From: Saccoglossus kowalevskii
Taxonomy: Eukaryota > Hemichordata > Enteropneusta > Harrimaniidae
NCBI RefSeq assembly: GCF_000003605.2
Contig: NW_003156237.1
Location: 276,486 to 313,391 of the forward strand
Direction of reading: 5' to 3'
DNA length: 36,906 nucleotides
How positions within the stretch are numbered: the first letter of the stretch is position 1; each line of letters starts with the position of its first letter. A program made the position numbers and the translations under genes. Shown piece after piece: positions 1 through 28,372 of the stretch. The notes under the pieces were generated by a model. It was not told where the DNA came from, did not search any database, and saw only the letters and a program-made list of their open reading frames with translations.

Positions 1-1160
1 CCCTGAAATAAATTCCAGTGAATATGCCATTTCCCTCATACTATATGAGACACAGCGCAGTGAAAATTAGATTCACATGTAATGCTTGAAAACATGTCAG
101 CAAAAATAAATTAAGTGAAATTCTACGTGACTTCATAATAGTTGGAAATGAACACATTACACCCGACCCTACCACTCCATATACAATGTAAACTACACCC
201 CAAAACATCCTTTCACCCACAGTTACTACCGTGTTTCACCAGTGTATTCTATTTGACGTCAGGAGAAATTGAAATAAACAATAATTTCAGCCTCTAGTTT
301 ACCACTGATTAAATAAACTACCTCGTCTTTATGTCAACTTGCAGTTATTCGTTGCCTACATCAGTGACTTCAAAATATATGTTTCAATCCCAGGAATTTC
401 ACTCGCTGTTAATTGCATGGGAGTGGCAGTCTTTAATGAATTTCTATTGTCATGTCAATTTCTTGCGATTACTCGAACATTAAGCTGTAACCACATACCG
501 CCTAGGTGCTGTAATTAAATCCTGGTGTAAGCACCATATGAACTATGAACAATGCATGTGAAGCCAGCTGTGGGGTATATTCAATCCTATAGATTTCTCA
601 TTGTTTGGTAACTATTTGCTGCAAATGCAACAAAAATCAATATAAAAAATATTACCCACACAGTATTCTACAGGTTACTTGTTGGGATTAGAACCAGTTG
701 GTTGGAATTATGGTCTTTCAAATGTGTTTTTACGCCAGTAATAGAAGTTCAACAAATGCAGTGCCAAAAATACAATGACTTGTATCAGTTATCGTCCCAC
801 CGCTGTTTTGACCTCCATTTTCATGGTCGAGCCGACATATTTGATCCCAATTTTAAGATTTTCGGGAACTTTAGCAACATGTAGAGCGTCATTAGCGAAA
901 AATGTTATAGTCAAAAAGCGCACTCAAGGTCAATCTTTCAACTGGCTGCAAAGCACTCCCACACAAAATGCAGGTGTCCCCCGTGACGGGGGGGGGGGTC
1001 GCTGTTTTCGGACTTGGCGACTATATTGAAATACAACTAACTAATTAACTCCGAGAAAGCAAGCCTCCGCCACAGTTACAAAGTACTAACCCCTACATTG
1101 ATAATCATTTAAATAATAATAATAATCATTTCAAATAACCCGGACTTGCTTTTCTTACAG
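1..1160 (+). other. Intron (partial) of the plus-strand GH9 gene
   Basis: No GH9 exon is visible here on the plus strand. The next exon upstream, expected to end in a motif like SWGDKRPAV, is absent, although in the minus-strand paralogue the equivalent intron is only 249 nt. Open frames in this stretch show no recognisable domain. A run of ten G lies near 991-1000 and a short AAT repeat near 1105-1125. The segment ends in a good acceptor, TTTTCTTACAG, just before 1161. Its assignment as intron is inferred from the phase of the following exon. Confidence 0.6.
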
Positions 1161-1347
1161 CTACTGCTGTACAAATTTCTCAAGGAGAAGGATATTCTAT
1201 CGACTGCAGAAAAAGACATGATGAAGAAAGCCCAAAGCAAGATAGTTATTTACATGAACACATGGATGCATGTTGTGGCCTCTGCACCTGGTGGTCTTCG
1301 AGTAAGGGACATGGTCAATGGCGACTGGGGATCAAATCGTTATGCAG
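1161..1347 (+). CDS. GH9-A exon: PGGL / DWGSNRYA segment
   Basis: It begins after TTTTCTTACAG in phase 0 (LLLYKFLKEK) and ends TATGCAG|GTATAA in phase 1. It holds the helix before the conserved PGGLRVRD and the GDWGSNRYA motif. The length of 187 nt equals the minus-strand exon at 7530-7716. Confidence 0.88.
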
Positions 1348-3218
1348 GTATAATTAATATACAACTTGTAGTTTTTAGTGTCACGTGGTATATTTTTTTC
1401 TGAGTACGCAATGAAATCCGCAATTGTATTACAACTTTTCCGCAGTTAGTTTTATAATAATTTCATCTTTAGTCGTCTAAATGTATATCACACAATTACT
1501 TGACATGTTAATGTTTCATTCGCAATAGCGCGTTAAAAGGGTTAAAGTTAACCAACGAGCATACACATCGGCAAGTTAAACGAATATGAGGTACACCGGG
1601 AACTCATAAGTGGTAAACTTCTCTGGCCACAATAGGCGATCGTTTTATCTATTCAATTGCAGTACAAAACACATTTATAATATCTTATAACGTTGCACAT
1701 CACAATAAAACCCATACAATGGTCAATTTGTTAAACTAACCACATTTGGTCGTTTTCTACAGGTATCCTACACAAAATACTCTCTTAACCAGTGCGAGCC
1801 ATTTTCTATTTGTATCGCAACCGACTTCTTACAAATTGCAAGTCATTATTGATAATCGTTTTGTTTGTCGGAATGTGTTTTTAACATCTCCCTTCTTACC
1901 ATGTGTAGCGAACAGCGCGTTTGTTGCGCTTATGGCCGCCCATTACAGTTTGAAGATGACGTACAATTCACGAGAATACTCATTCTATGAATGGAGACGT
2001 TTTGCTATTGAGCAAATCCACTATATGCTAGGAGATCATGGACAATGTTATGTTGTCGGGTTCGGAGACAACTGCTGCAAACGTCCACATCACAGGGGAA
2101 GGTAAGTTTCCAAGAAATTGTGTGAAGTTTCTGGTGGGTGTTATTGATTGGTTGGTTCAAGTGTGCGGGTAGGTGCGTTACATCAGCCAAGCTCATACAG
2201 AGAGTACTGAAGCGGCGAGAAGGAGTGACACTTACAGTCGCCAACGTGTTGCGCACAGCACTATTTACACGTTATACATTTGTATGGTGTAAGTTTACTG
2301 GGTTATTTTAAAATAGTGGTTTAAACATTCAATATAGCTTTATTACATTTATTTAATTCATTATGTGGTCAATTCTAAACAGTCATTTCCCACCTACCAA
2401 TCAAGATTTGTAGCCAATATCTATTAAATACAAAATTGTGGAAACAAAATATAAAAGTACATAAACATGATGCACAGAAATGCTGGTGGGGAAAATATAG
2501 GGTTCAAAAAGTTTAGCGTCACAGTTGTCGTACAGCGCATGCTCGAAATTCGTGTAAACGACTTTGTACACATATCAAACATGAGACGGTGTAACGACTG
2601 TGGTGGCGCTGTCTTTTTACAAACAACGCTTGCAATTGACGATAAACTAATTTTATTTCTTTGACTTGGCGCATTGCAGCTCTTGTCCAAAATCAGATAC
2701 TTGTGGCATGACCTATCTCAATATGAACGCTGACAATCCAAATAGATTAGATGGTGCATTATGTGGAGGACCTGACATAAATGGAGTGTACACAGACAAT
2801 AGAAGTGATTACTTTCACAACGAGGTGACGTGTGATTACAATGCTGGTTTCCAGAGCTCAATAGCAGGTACGCTGAATTAGTAATATCCACTGTCTCATT
2901 CGTGGATGATTAAAAACAGACAATAATGTTGATAACGTTGATTAGTTTTGAAAATGTTTGAATAATTTAAAGTATTTCAAAGTGCATACTCACTAGCGTT
3001 TTTATACTGCATCGACTGAACACTGCATTTTTTCGGTCAAAACATCGTTTTATTTACAATAATCATATAGTTCCATCAAATTCAGTATGTTATTCCATGA
3101 AATGCATCAGGCCATTATTACCGAATAGTCAATAATCTGAAAATGTCACGTGTATATTTATTTCGTAGCTCTGAAGAGTTTGCAGATGGCTGGATTACTA
3201 GACACACTTCATGACTAA
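1161..3218 (+). CDS. GH9 endoglucanase (cellulase), 3' part of gene, paralogue A
   Basis: This is the C-terminal part of a glycoside hydrolase family 9 enzyme, a family of secreted endo-beta-1,4-glucanases that hydrolyse cellulose-type glucans. Coding exons are 1161-1347, 1909-2101, 2680-2867 and 3169-3218, giving 618 nt, 205 residues and a TAA stop. Visible family landmarks are PGGLRVRD and GDWGSNRYA, the VVGFGDN...RPHHR active-site signature, GALCGGPD, and DNRSDYFHNEVTCDYNAGF with the general-acid Glu. All three introns match the minus-strand paralogue in position and phase (1, 2, 1), and the first three exons have identical lengths (187, 193, 188 nt). Cysteines sit where many GH9 enzymes have Ser or Pro (QCYVV, DNCCKR, SSCP). 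The N-terminal half with the DAGD aspartates is outside the window. I see no frameshift or stop, so the gene looks intact. Confidence 0.88.
1909..2101 (+). CDS. GH9-A exon: NSAFVAL to RPHHR signature
   Basis: The acceptor is ATGTGTAG before CGAACAGC and the donor is GGAAG|GTAAGT, phase 1 in and phase 2 out. It encodes NSAFVALMAAHY, the helix SFYEWRRFAIEQIHYMLGD, and the GH9 signature CYVVGFGDNCCKRPHHR. The conserved Gly and Asn of that signature are kept here, unlike in the minus-strand copy. Confidence 0.9.
2680..2867 (+). CDS. GH9-A exon: catalytic Glu segment
   Basis: The acceptor is GCATTGCAG and the donor is ATAGCAG|GTACGC, phase 2 in and phase 1 out. It completes RPHHRGSSCP, then encodes GALCGGPD and YTDNRSDYFHNEVTCDYNA, which fits the GH9 second signature (aromatic-x-D-x4-aromatic-x3-E-x-T-x3-N-A). 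The Glu of NEV is the expected general acid. Confidence 0.9.
3169..3218 (+). CDS. GH9-A terminal coding exon
   Basis: The 50-nt exon follows TTATTTCGTAG. The split codon gives Ala, then LKSLQMAGLLDTLHD and TAA. I found it by matching the phase-1 donor at 2867 and the 53-nt terminal exon of the paralogue (GLSVLKSEGKLPYLELS). It extends the conserved AGFQSSIA helix by one turn, as in other GH9 C termini. Confidence 0.7.
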
Positions 3219-3395
3219 TTATTGAAATCAATTCTCACAATCATTGTGATCAAGAACCCAAGTTGTGTTGTAAGCTTTCTAGTCAGTGAATATCCTGAAC
3301 ATACCAATAGCATGATATGTTAGATATATGAATTTCCCAGAAAATGTTACAATAGCCTAATGTGATACTAGTTTACAAGTAATATGTTTCTTGGA

Positions 3396-3401
3396 AATAA
3401 A
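3396..3401 (+). promoter_or_regulatory. Polyadenylation signal AATAAA for GH9-A
   Basis: This is an AATAAA hexamer on the plus strand 178 nt after the stop codon at 3216-3218. The position suits a short 3' UTR. It could be chance in AT-rich DNA. Confidence 0.45.
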
Positions 3402-3699
3402 ACCCTTTACTACATCATGAAAACAACCGACTCGAATTGTTTATATAGGAAGAATTTGATTGGTCGCCGTAATTCATGAATAAGAGACGTGTTTCCTGAT
3501 TGAATGGGGACAAGATACCTTACTGTGTATATTGCATAACGGACGCATTCATTATTAGCAATTGTATTTTGGTTTCTAAAGCAGACTTGTGATTAATTTG
3601 AGAAAATTTGCCTCTCAAACAGCGTTCTATCTTGTCCCATCATCAAGTTCAAAATACCATGATAAACAAAATCAACAGTAGATTCGATCAACGGGCGAC

Positions 3700-3940
3700 A
3701 ATTGATCTCCGCGGCCATTTACGTGTACGGTTTAGTGTACAGGCTGCACATATTAAATCAGGAATCCCAGAATTGTTAGACCCGTCTGCTAAAGCGGGAG
3801 GGTCGCTACCTGCGCACGCGCGGGAATTAAACCCCAAGCGACGATAACAACACAGGCCAAAAACGCAAAGGCTAATGGGTAGACGCTTGTTTGTAAACAA
3901 TGACACGCTATGGCCATCTGACGCATGCGCAGGTGACGAC
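3700..3940. promoter_or_regulatory. CpG-rich patch with NRF1-like motifs
   Basis: In otherwise CpG-poor AT-rich DNA this stretch has CCGCGGCC, CTGCGCACGCGCGG (3810-3823) and GACGCATGCGCAG (3920-3932). The last two resemble the NRF1 consensus TGCGCATGCGC. It could be a promoter or enhancer for an unseen transcript, or part of a repeat. No gene start is visible beside it. Confidence 0.25.
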
Positions 3941-5249
3941 TCCACGCTTTAATACAAACTGTTGGCTCCATATGTACATTTCTGTCTGTAAATCAACTAA
4001 AAGTGAGTCTGAAACCATTTCACGAACAAGGATGTCAGCATTCTATATATATTGTTTTGTAGCGTACCGTCTTGCAAAACAACTGTGGACATTTAGTAAT
4101 CAAGGATAAATAATATTTTTCTATAAATCGCGCATTCTAGTGACGTGATGTAACGATTAAAAAAATGCGGTAACTACGTCTACATTGTTTTCACCTGTGC
4201 TCGTCCGTCAAAAAAAAATATTATTTTGAGATACTACAATATTGTAAATAATTAACGACTACACCGCCAAACTCAGTTGGTACCTTTAACGACATTGCGT
4301 CCATCTATCCACGTCATTGTGACGTCATAGGAGCACCTTACCGTTAGAGGGCGTGATTTATAGCAAAGGCGTATTGTTTAATGGTTAAAGAGGCATAATT
4401 GCAAATAAGGTGTTTAGGAATGTTTACTTTTTCGCTACATCAAGTTAAAATGGTTTTTTATATTTTTAAAATGATAACCTATGGGAGTCAGTTCAAGTGG
4501 AATCGCTGTATTTAATGTTCCAAATTCCTTCTGTGACGTAAATTTTGTTTAATGTTGCAGTGATGTATTATTCCTTTCACACATAAAGTCTACATAAATT
4601 ACGCCATTCTGGAAACAGGAAAATACTGACTAGTACCTCTCGTTTTACTGTGACCAGTCACATCACATATGGTGTGTTATAGAAATAATAGTTGTCAGCT
4701 TTTCATGTGGGAATATTCATCTACATGGTCAGTCTAATGTGTTCAATATGTATACATACCTTAAAACTAGCAATTGATTGCTTGACGTGTTAAAACTGTT
4801 CTGACGTATGAATGCAAGATTTATTCTTGGAAAATATGACACATGATATAGAACCATCAAAAACTTATTCGACCGGTGATGTAATTGTGAGTGGGCTTTA
4901 ATTTGCTTTACTTTAATTTGTTCGTTTGTTTGTAATTTGTTTTAGAGTGATTTTATACCCCACTGAGTATACCATTTTATTCCACGACGATTCATGGCGG
5001 TTCATTTGTCCCAAGACACGTATAACACGCGGGTAAAATACATTGTTTGTTTACATAAACGATTGTACCGCTTCAATTTTATGGACCGGTGTCTCTGTAT
5101 CTGGGTTCTCTTGCAGATGAATTTGAAACGTAGTAGGTAGTGCACTGTGCCATTGTTGTTTACTGGATATCAGTCATTTTGGCAAAAAATAAACGAAATT
5201 CCGATATGGTATAGCGCTCGTTAACAAGTACATTTAATATTGGCTTGCG

Positions 5250-5255
5250 TTTATT
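5250..5255 (-). promoter_or_regulatory. Polyadenylation signal AATAAA for GH9-B
   Basis: TTTATT on the plus strand reads AATAAA on the minus strand, about 157 nt beyond the TGA stop at 5412-5414. It is the closest good hexamer downstream of the gene. Confidence 0.45.
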
Positions 5256-5411
5256 AGAACCATGTGAATGTGACACCACATTACATGTTGAGGGCGCCAT
5301 ACATACTGCATTACTCCAAATATAAGAAACAGACGTATTTGGAATGCAAATCGAAATTTAATGCTTCAAATCTGAGCTAAAAACTGTGCTAATTCATCAC
5401 CAATACATAAT

Positions 5412-21654
<16,243 letters not shown>

Positions 21655-21731
21655 TTTGGAAGCCAGGAAACAATCTTGCTCAGTAACTGCAATGTGGTCT
21701 CTGTCACCAAAGTCATACGTGCTTGTAGCTC

Positions 21732-21741
21732 AATATATATT
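21732..21741 (-). promoter_or_regulatory. TATA-like element upstream of GH9-B
   Basis: On the minus strand it reads AATATATATT about 78-87 nt before the ATG at 21654, which would place transcription start near 21705 and give a 5' UTR of about 50 nt. AT-rich background makes this tentative. Confidence 0.3.
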
Positions 21742-23464
21742 ACAATCACTACGTAGTCTCAATCGATTGTCGAATCAGCATCGGGATCAGGTATTTGTCT
21801 AATTAATGGAATTGCAGGTGGCGTGTCGTCTTTGTTGTTAGTGTATATTGGCTCATATTGAAAGCCTAACTGAAACTCTCACGAAATGCAATCAACAAGT
21901 TCATTTCCGTTGATGGTTTACACTACGTTGCATTGTTGGATGAAACACGACATCATTCATTGTTTACATCAGTTATTGTGGTAAGATCGATCGGTCGTAT
22001 TGTTAACTATGAATAAAACATGAATAAACATGTGAGAATTATTTGTTGCTATTCAAACTTAAAAAGTTCCAGTTAAGGTAGATATTTTGCTGATGTCATC
22101 ACAGTGCGCGTCAAGTTATGTGTTCAGTCTCTTGGCGGTTTGTGTTACACTCAAAATGTTGGTTACTGCGAAAAATTGAAGTAAGCTATGAAAGCAGTGT
22201 GAACTAACTAAAATATTACAACTTTGCGGCGCGCCACGCTTTGATAAGCATTAAATGACAGTAGATGGCGCCGTTTCACGTTGACATCGCTCGGGCTTTG
22301 CGGCACATGTCGTTAATTAATCTCTTGGAATTTCCTAAAAAAATGCTCAAATAACTGCTTAATTAACTGCTTAATTACTCTACTTGGAACCTATTTCAAA
22401 AGTTATCGTTTATTCATTTTATGTTTTAGTTTTTAGTTTCTCCAGTATATATCTAATTTTGAAAAAGATACAAGTGTTTCATGGCGATAATTACTGTGTA
22501 TGTATTACAGGCCACTCAGCTCATTTTGTTAAGGTTGTAATGCTATATTTTTCTGTTATTGGAGGTGGTGCAATGTAATCCGATATACTGCAGTTGCTGA
22601 TTATTTCAAATATGTTTTCGTAAATGTAAATTTGGCAACTATCATCCAAATCGTACAGTGAATAATGGTTAGGACGACGGTATATGTATAGCGTAAAGCG
22701 CCTCACTTTGCCTACCGTATCGTGTTCGGTGTGCGTGGGTCTCATGCGACGGACCCAAATACACAAATGAACTATAGGAATCACATGTATGATATAATAT
22801 ATAGTAATCGTTGTCCTAAGCATGGAAGGTACTGATTAGTACTGGTTTCTGCTTTCCATGTACTAAGTAACTATTCAAAATAGCTAGACGTTTCGAAAGC
22901 GTTGTTTTTACACACAATTTCAACGTTAGCGATCCCGGCAACACCTTTACAAATAAAAATAGTAAACTACTTAAAAATTGGGGTGTAAAATTTGACACTT
23001 TTGACCATCAATGTATTTGTCATAGTTATTTCGTGAATGAATTTCATTCTTACAAGGAGGAGGGTGATGCGGGGATCATCATGGTAGCGATTATATTGTC
23101 CAACACACAAACAAAACCATGTTTTTATTTTATACGATGTAAACTGTTAAGACTCGCATAAATACTAGTATCCCCCATTGCTTGATAACGGCCCGTCCCT
23201 AAATTACACACAGATCTCTATATCCATTGTATTGCAATTCAATTAAACCTCTATTACTTATCAATTCATATTGAAGATGTTTTTTTTTTCGATTCGTGTA
23301 TTTCAACAAAGACCCATTCATGCTCCCCATTCAATGTATTTGTACCAATAATGGCACAGTTTGGAAATGTTTGTTGATCGCATGTGTCACGAGTGAAAGG
23401 ACAAACAGAGACATTCACGTGCATGTTCTAGTCAAATTAGGATATGTATTTTCAGTTCAATAGC

Positions 23465-23547
23465 CTATTCTATTCTATTCTATTCTATTCTATTCTATTC
23501 TATTCTATTCTATTCTATTCTATTCTATTCTATTCTATTCTATTCTA
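23465..23547. repeat. (TATTC)n pentanucleotide microsatellite
   Basis: More than 16 uninterrupted TATTC units. The open frame through it, a repeat of LFYSI, is an artefact of the repeat. Confidence 0.97.
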
Positions 23548-23710
23548 CTATAAAAACGAAAAAGTAACGAATTTTAGTCCAAATAGGGCAACATTAGTAC
23601 GGGAAACAGTATATTTTTATATGTATATACTATGCACGGTAAACACGAAGACGCTGCGCTCAATGTCACCACGTCGTGTGAATATGCCGAACACAGCGGC
23701 AAAATTTCAT

Positions 23711-23731
23711 TAATAATAATAATAATAATAA
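23711..23731. repeat. (TAA)n microsatellite
   Basis: Seven perfect TAA units. Confidence 0.9.
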
Positions 23732-26181
23732 CTTTATTGCATTCCTAGAAATATAATTTTTCTATCAGTTAGTAGAAAAGTCGTGATAACTACTACTACA
23801 AAAAGAAAGTTAGTTGTTAATGGGATAAAGCAAGTTTTACATATCAAATTGCATTTTCATTTCTTGATTGAAATGAGTTATGAATATAGTTACCAATCTT
23901 TTTTATGATTACATCATCTTTTGAAGTCATCAAGAAATTAAATTATACATGAATCTATTTGATGAACTTGAAAGAAAAGAAAAATGATTATATTTTGAGT
24001 TTATAGTTCATACTTAAGTTCATCACAGGGCTTTCCGCCATTGCTGGCCTACATGTTCACGGTGAATGATTTAATGTGCAGAAAGAAACGTAACACGCAG
24101 AACGCTGTATGTGAATCTGTGATATTAGACTGTTTGTATTGCTCTCCGTTCCCGGCATAAACATATAATTGCTAGACAAACGAGTTCAAACAATCATATC
24201 ATGAGATTGTGAGACCACACGTCGAGTCAGTGCTTTGCTACCTGTATGGAACAAAATCATATTGGAAGTATCGTTATGCATCTTAGAATCCATGCTAATT
24301 AGTATATTTGTCCCGAATAAAACACTTTCCGTACCATATTGTAGTGCAATATTTACCAAATTCGCGAACACGTTGACAAGTTTGGTGTCCTAAGATAACA
24401 TATCACCTGACGTCAGAGGTCATCACCGTCAGAATGTAAACAAACACTACCACTATTATGAGAGTTAATTTCTCTTGGCAATATATGAACTTTTTTTAAT
24501 ATTATAGAATATTCAGTCACAACATCAATCATTTATGTTTGTATGACGATGAGACAAGATGAATAATTGGCACAAGGGGAGGCAAATATTGATGTGCCCT
24601 GAAGATTGAGTCTGAAATTTATTTTTTCACCCCACCTCAGATATTTAATTAAAACAACCCTGACACAATTCGCAATCGCGTGATAACAGATAATCTAATA
24701 GTTCTATTTAATAAAGTTTTGTAAATTTTATAAGAGTTCATTACTGCAAACATACTTATTTGTCTCTTTCAAAAGATGCACAGCAAGTCGCAATACTTAC
24801 TCTAGACATTGCTACTCTGGTAGAAAATGTCAAAGCTCTTGCGGTGCATTTCTGTTGTGGCAATAAATTGGCCAACGTACCCTCTACCGGCTACAATAAA
24901 CATATAGCGAACACACGACACTTACTGTCACTCACGTACTCGATGCTTGTCACAAATTTTTTGGATAAATGCGTTGTCAAACTTGCTAAATCGGGAAAAA
25001 TTTAACGCGGGAATTTCGGCGGTTGATATGATATTAAAATTTAATCGTTTCAACTTGCAGGCGACACAAACGTGTTGACATGCATTTCCAAGACTATAAT
25101 GTAATACTTAATAATTTAGTATGACTAATTTGACAAAATAAAAAAATGTCAATGACACAGGTCGAGGCATTTTAGTGTCGATAGATCGTTGGAGGTTGCT
25201 GGGAAAGTGAAGTTAAACTTGACAAAGCAGTATAGAGCCATACGAAAAGTACTGCTTTTTTTAGTTCGAACATCAGTAGGGTAAAACTAACCAGTCTCAC
25301 GGCGGTCTGATCCCAACTATAACATTTTAAGCGGTTTGGGCTGTATAACTGAGTAATTATATCCAAATTTATTAATAATGCACATGTACTGTGGGTGTTG
25401 TATATGTGCTGCGCTGTATTAATCACATATCCATTTTACAACAGACATAATATCTGGTAACTAATTACAATAAGCATTGTTAACCTTACATATACAAAAA
25501 CTCAACATTTAATTGGGTCATATTGCATAAATAACTTACGAATATCTTTTACTACATTTTGAACGTGACAAGGTTCGTAAGCCGCCAACTGATCTGATAT
25601 TTACTTTTGAGCTAGGCTTTCGTACCCATGTAGAGCCGTGGGTCGTCCATATCTTCAAACAAGTGGTAATTTCTATAAATATATGAAGGTCACAAAACAG
25701 TCACCGTCTTGGCAAGAGTGTCGAATTTGTATGTAAATGCGGGCGAGTGAGTTCTAGCTATTGCCTGCGGGCAGGGATTTATATGGATAATGCCGGCAAT
25801 GGGACAATCGACAGATAATGTTCCACGAGAAGTACTGCAACACCTAAAGCAATGAGTAAAATTGCCAGAAACAGATATGTATTGCAAACACCAAACATGT
25901 TCATGAGCCATAGACAGGGAAAAAGAGGGTGTTGGTTAGTTTTAATTTTTTGTGTTCTGAATTTTCCAATGACCACTTTCAGAGGTTTCTGCTTCTGGCA
26001 ATTCCACTATAATGATCTAGTTTCTAACACCGCAGAACAACGAAGTACCAGAATAACGGGCTTGTTCTCTTTGATTAAAAATAACGATACACATACAAAT
26101 ATTAGTCTCAAAGTGTGGCACGTGATACGTAACTGTTTGTGTGTGTAGATGAATTTATAGAATGATAGCGGATAACACGAC

Positions 26182-26232
26182 CAGGATGATTTCCCTGCGG
26201 ATATACTGAACCTGTCATACAATCAATCATTT
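26182..26232 (+). pseudogene. Leucine-rich-repeat-like remnant, copy 1
   Basis: The frame reads QDDFPADILNLSYNQSF, which resembles the first repeat of LRR ectodomains (P-x-D-x-P-x-D...LxLSxNQ). A TAA lies three codons upstream in frame and a stop follows soon after. Identity is supported mainly by the second copy, which differs largely at third codon positions. Confidence 0.3.
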
Positions 26233-26665
26233 CACCGTGGGAGATCGAGTTGAGATTTGAGTTTGTCCGACACCTCTGGCCAGTCCTATCAAAACCACCC
26301 GAAACATCGGGAGTCGTTAATATTGGGAGCCGTCCTCAATTTCCAGTGACCGAAACGAGTTTGTTATAATTCATTATTTCTTTGTTATATCCCCGTCCGT
26401 TGCATTCCTAATCGTTAACGGGCATTATCGACCACTTCGGGGCTCCCAGCCCCAAACTTTTACAAGACCCTGGCCGTTGATTCCCATAAACGTGCTTGTA
26501 AGGCTACGATAATTACTAGTTAATTGCGCGAGAAGTTGTGCTATGTAGCGACAATCTGACGAAAACACAAAACATGTCCATCAATGATGATTTAATAGGT
26601 AATTATTTTATAACAAAGTGTTTCTCCCACAACAAACTATTTCCTTTTACCGACGTTGTAAGGGG

Positions 26666-26716
26666 CCTGATGATTTTCCCGCTGATATAGCATATCTGTC
26701 TTACAACCAGTTATTA
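26666..26716 (+). pseudogene. Leucine-rich-repeat-like remnant, copy 2
   Basis: The frame reads RRCKGPDDFPADIAYLSYNQ (from 26651), with a Cys shortly before P-D-D-F-P as in LRR N-terminal caps. It is too short and isolated to call a gene. It may be a scrap of a Toll-like or similar LRR receptor. Confidence 0.3.
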
Positions 26717-28097
26717 ATCTCTAGTATACACACAAGTTACCGTAGTACATGGAACCGCCACAATTCCGACTTGGCGGTGGTGCATGCAAGTTGAAAAAAT
26801 AATATGATGGTAATATTATACATTTATACATTTTTTGTCAAGTCAATAAAACAAAATCTACACTCTGACCAGAACATAATGCCGAATGATCTTGTTACGA
26901 CAACCCACCAATTCTATCTGCCTCAGGCCGAGGATATTTTTAGAGACGAGTGACGAAAACACAATCTTTATATATCCTTCGGGATGGTATGTGCCACACA
27001 CGCCAGTCATTAACAGAGTGTTATAAATGTTTACAAGTAATTGTGTTTAGAAATCTAAATAAAACCCTATCAAAAGTTGACACCCGTGCCATACCTGGAT
27101 ATGAATGCAATAATTAGATATTGCACTGCCCTGCAATCCTACGAATACTATCCCGAAAACAAATATGTCAGATATTGAGAAGACGTCTTCCGCATTGGTG
27201 TTGATGGTATGAATTAAAGTGACAACGTACAAAACAGATTGAAAAAAATGGCATATTAGAGCTCTCATAAAACGTATACAAAAGGCGTGTCATTTCGTTG
27301 TTATAACCCAGTCTTTGTGCAAGCAAATACAAAAAATAGTTAGTTATGGCTCTCTCAAAAGTCGGGCGCAACTGGCCCCCTCGAAGGTATGTGATGTTAC
27401 CAAACATAATCGATACTGTATACAAAATTAGAATGATCAGAAATCATCAATACGACCACGCTGTTTACGATTACCGGTGTTTTGGCCTTTAAAAGTTGGG
27501 AAATAGAAACATGAGATGAACAGGGCAACTGGATTATCCTGCAATATGTATTGCAAGAACAAATTTCTGAACAATACGTGTAATAAATTTTGACATTGAA
27601 AAAGTATTCTGTTGTTATGAGATAATGGAAAGAAAATATTCCCACGGTAAAATGTTGTCTTGTAATCACGGTTTTATATGTATAGACTTGAGTCCTACAT
27701 TCAGTGGGTTTAAATATTGTCTTGATTCTGATAAAGTGAATGTAAGCTTATTCGGGCTTGAAAATGTTACAAATCAGCTCAATATATTGATGCATGGCTA
27801 TTTATACTAATAAAGGTACAAGACAACTTTGTGTAATTAAAACCAATGTATTAGGTCGTTGTCGCTGCACAGCGCGTGTTCGAATTTCGTGACAAACAAT
27901 GCTGTTTACACGGGTTGTATACGTTGCTATGAGAACCATATACATGTAGAACAGGGCGCACCACTACGACTGAAGCGTTTTAAACAGTAACGTTCAATGT
28001 GGTACAAAGCTAGGCAAATACGTGAACCCCCGATCTAAAGAAGTACAACCCAGCCATGCATTGTAACTAGGCTAATATAGTTATCAAATTATTGAAT

Positions 28098-28141
28098 TCA
28101 CGGGTCAACGTGCATATAGAGCGGGTTCAAGCTCCCCGTGA
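28098..28141. other. Nested hairpin
   Basis: TCACGGG (28098-28104) pairs with CCCGTGA (28135-28141), and inside it GAGC pairs with GCTC around GGGTTCAA. The GGTTCAA looks like a pol III B-box, but no tRNA fold or A box is visible upstream. Confidence 0.35.
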
Positions 28142-28366
28142 TGAAAAATATTACTAATTCTGTGTATACGTTGTCGCATGTTTTTCAATATTTCATATAG
28201 AGGATCTCCAATGATTGGTCGAGCGATATTAGATTTATTAAACAAATGTATTCTAATTATTTGTATGCATTGCATACCCATATTCGTTTGACTTAGTGAT
28301 ATACGCATGTCTCTCACACGGATCCATTGTCATAAAAACAGTTCACAAGCATCAATTTTTATAATT

Positions 28367-28372
28367 TTTATT
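28367..28372 (-). promoter_or_regulatory. Candidate polyadenylation signal for the IQ gene
   Basis: It reads AATAAA on the minus strand about 1.46 kb beyond the stop of the IQ gene. Other hexamers exist nearer, so the true 3' end is not fixed. Confidence 0.2.

Larger units (their letters stand above)
3219..5411. other. Intergenic DNA between convergent GH9 genes
   Basis: About 2.2 kb separates the two stop codons and will include both 3' UTRs. I see no coding exon. It is AT-rich except for a GC- and CpG-rich patch at about 3700-3940. No promoter is required here by the gene order. Confidence 0.6.
21742..28366. other. Gene-poor interval between GH9-B and the IQ gene
   Basis: About 6.6 kb without a gene I can support. 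It holds microsatellites at 23465-23547 and 23711-23731, two leucine-rich-repeat-like scraps at 26182 and 26666, and a hairpin near 28098. Hydrophobic minus-strand frames near 25780-25980 and 27050-27670 are not convincing as genes. Confidence 0.55.

Noticed and set aside
23444-23713. Open frame of 89 codons with repeated LFYSI
   Set aside because: It is produced by the (TATTC)n microsatellite.
24760-25005. Plus-strand frame of 81 codons
   Set aside because: No domain, no homologue recognised and no splice or promoter support. The length is not surprising by chance.
25779-25976. Minus-strand frame with a strong membrane-like segment (FLAILLIALGVAVLLVEHY)
   Set aside because: It is isolated, has no recognisable partner exon, and lies opposite in strand to the LRR-like scraps.
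27047-27670. Overlapping hydrophobic minus-strand frames suggestive of a seven-transmembrane receptor
   Set aside because: No conserved GPCR motif could be placed, frames switch repeatedly, and AT-rich DNA yields hydrophobic frames by chance.
28098-28141. Possible tRNA or tRNA-derived SINE because of a GGTTCAA box
   Set aside because: No cloverleaf, A box or acceptor stem could be drawn. Only a nested hairpin is present.
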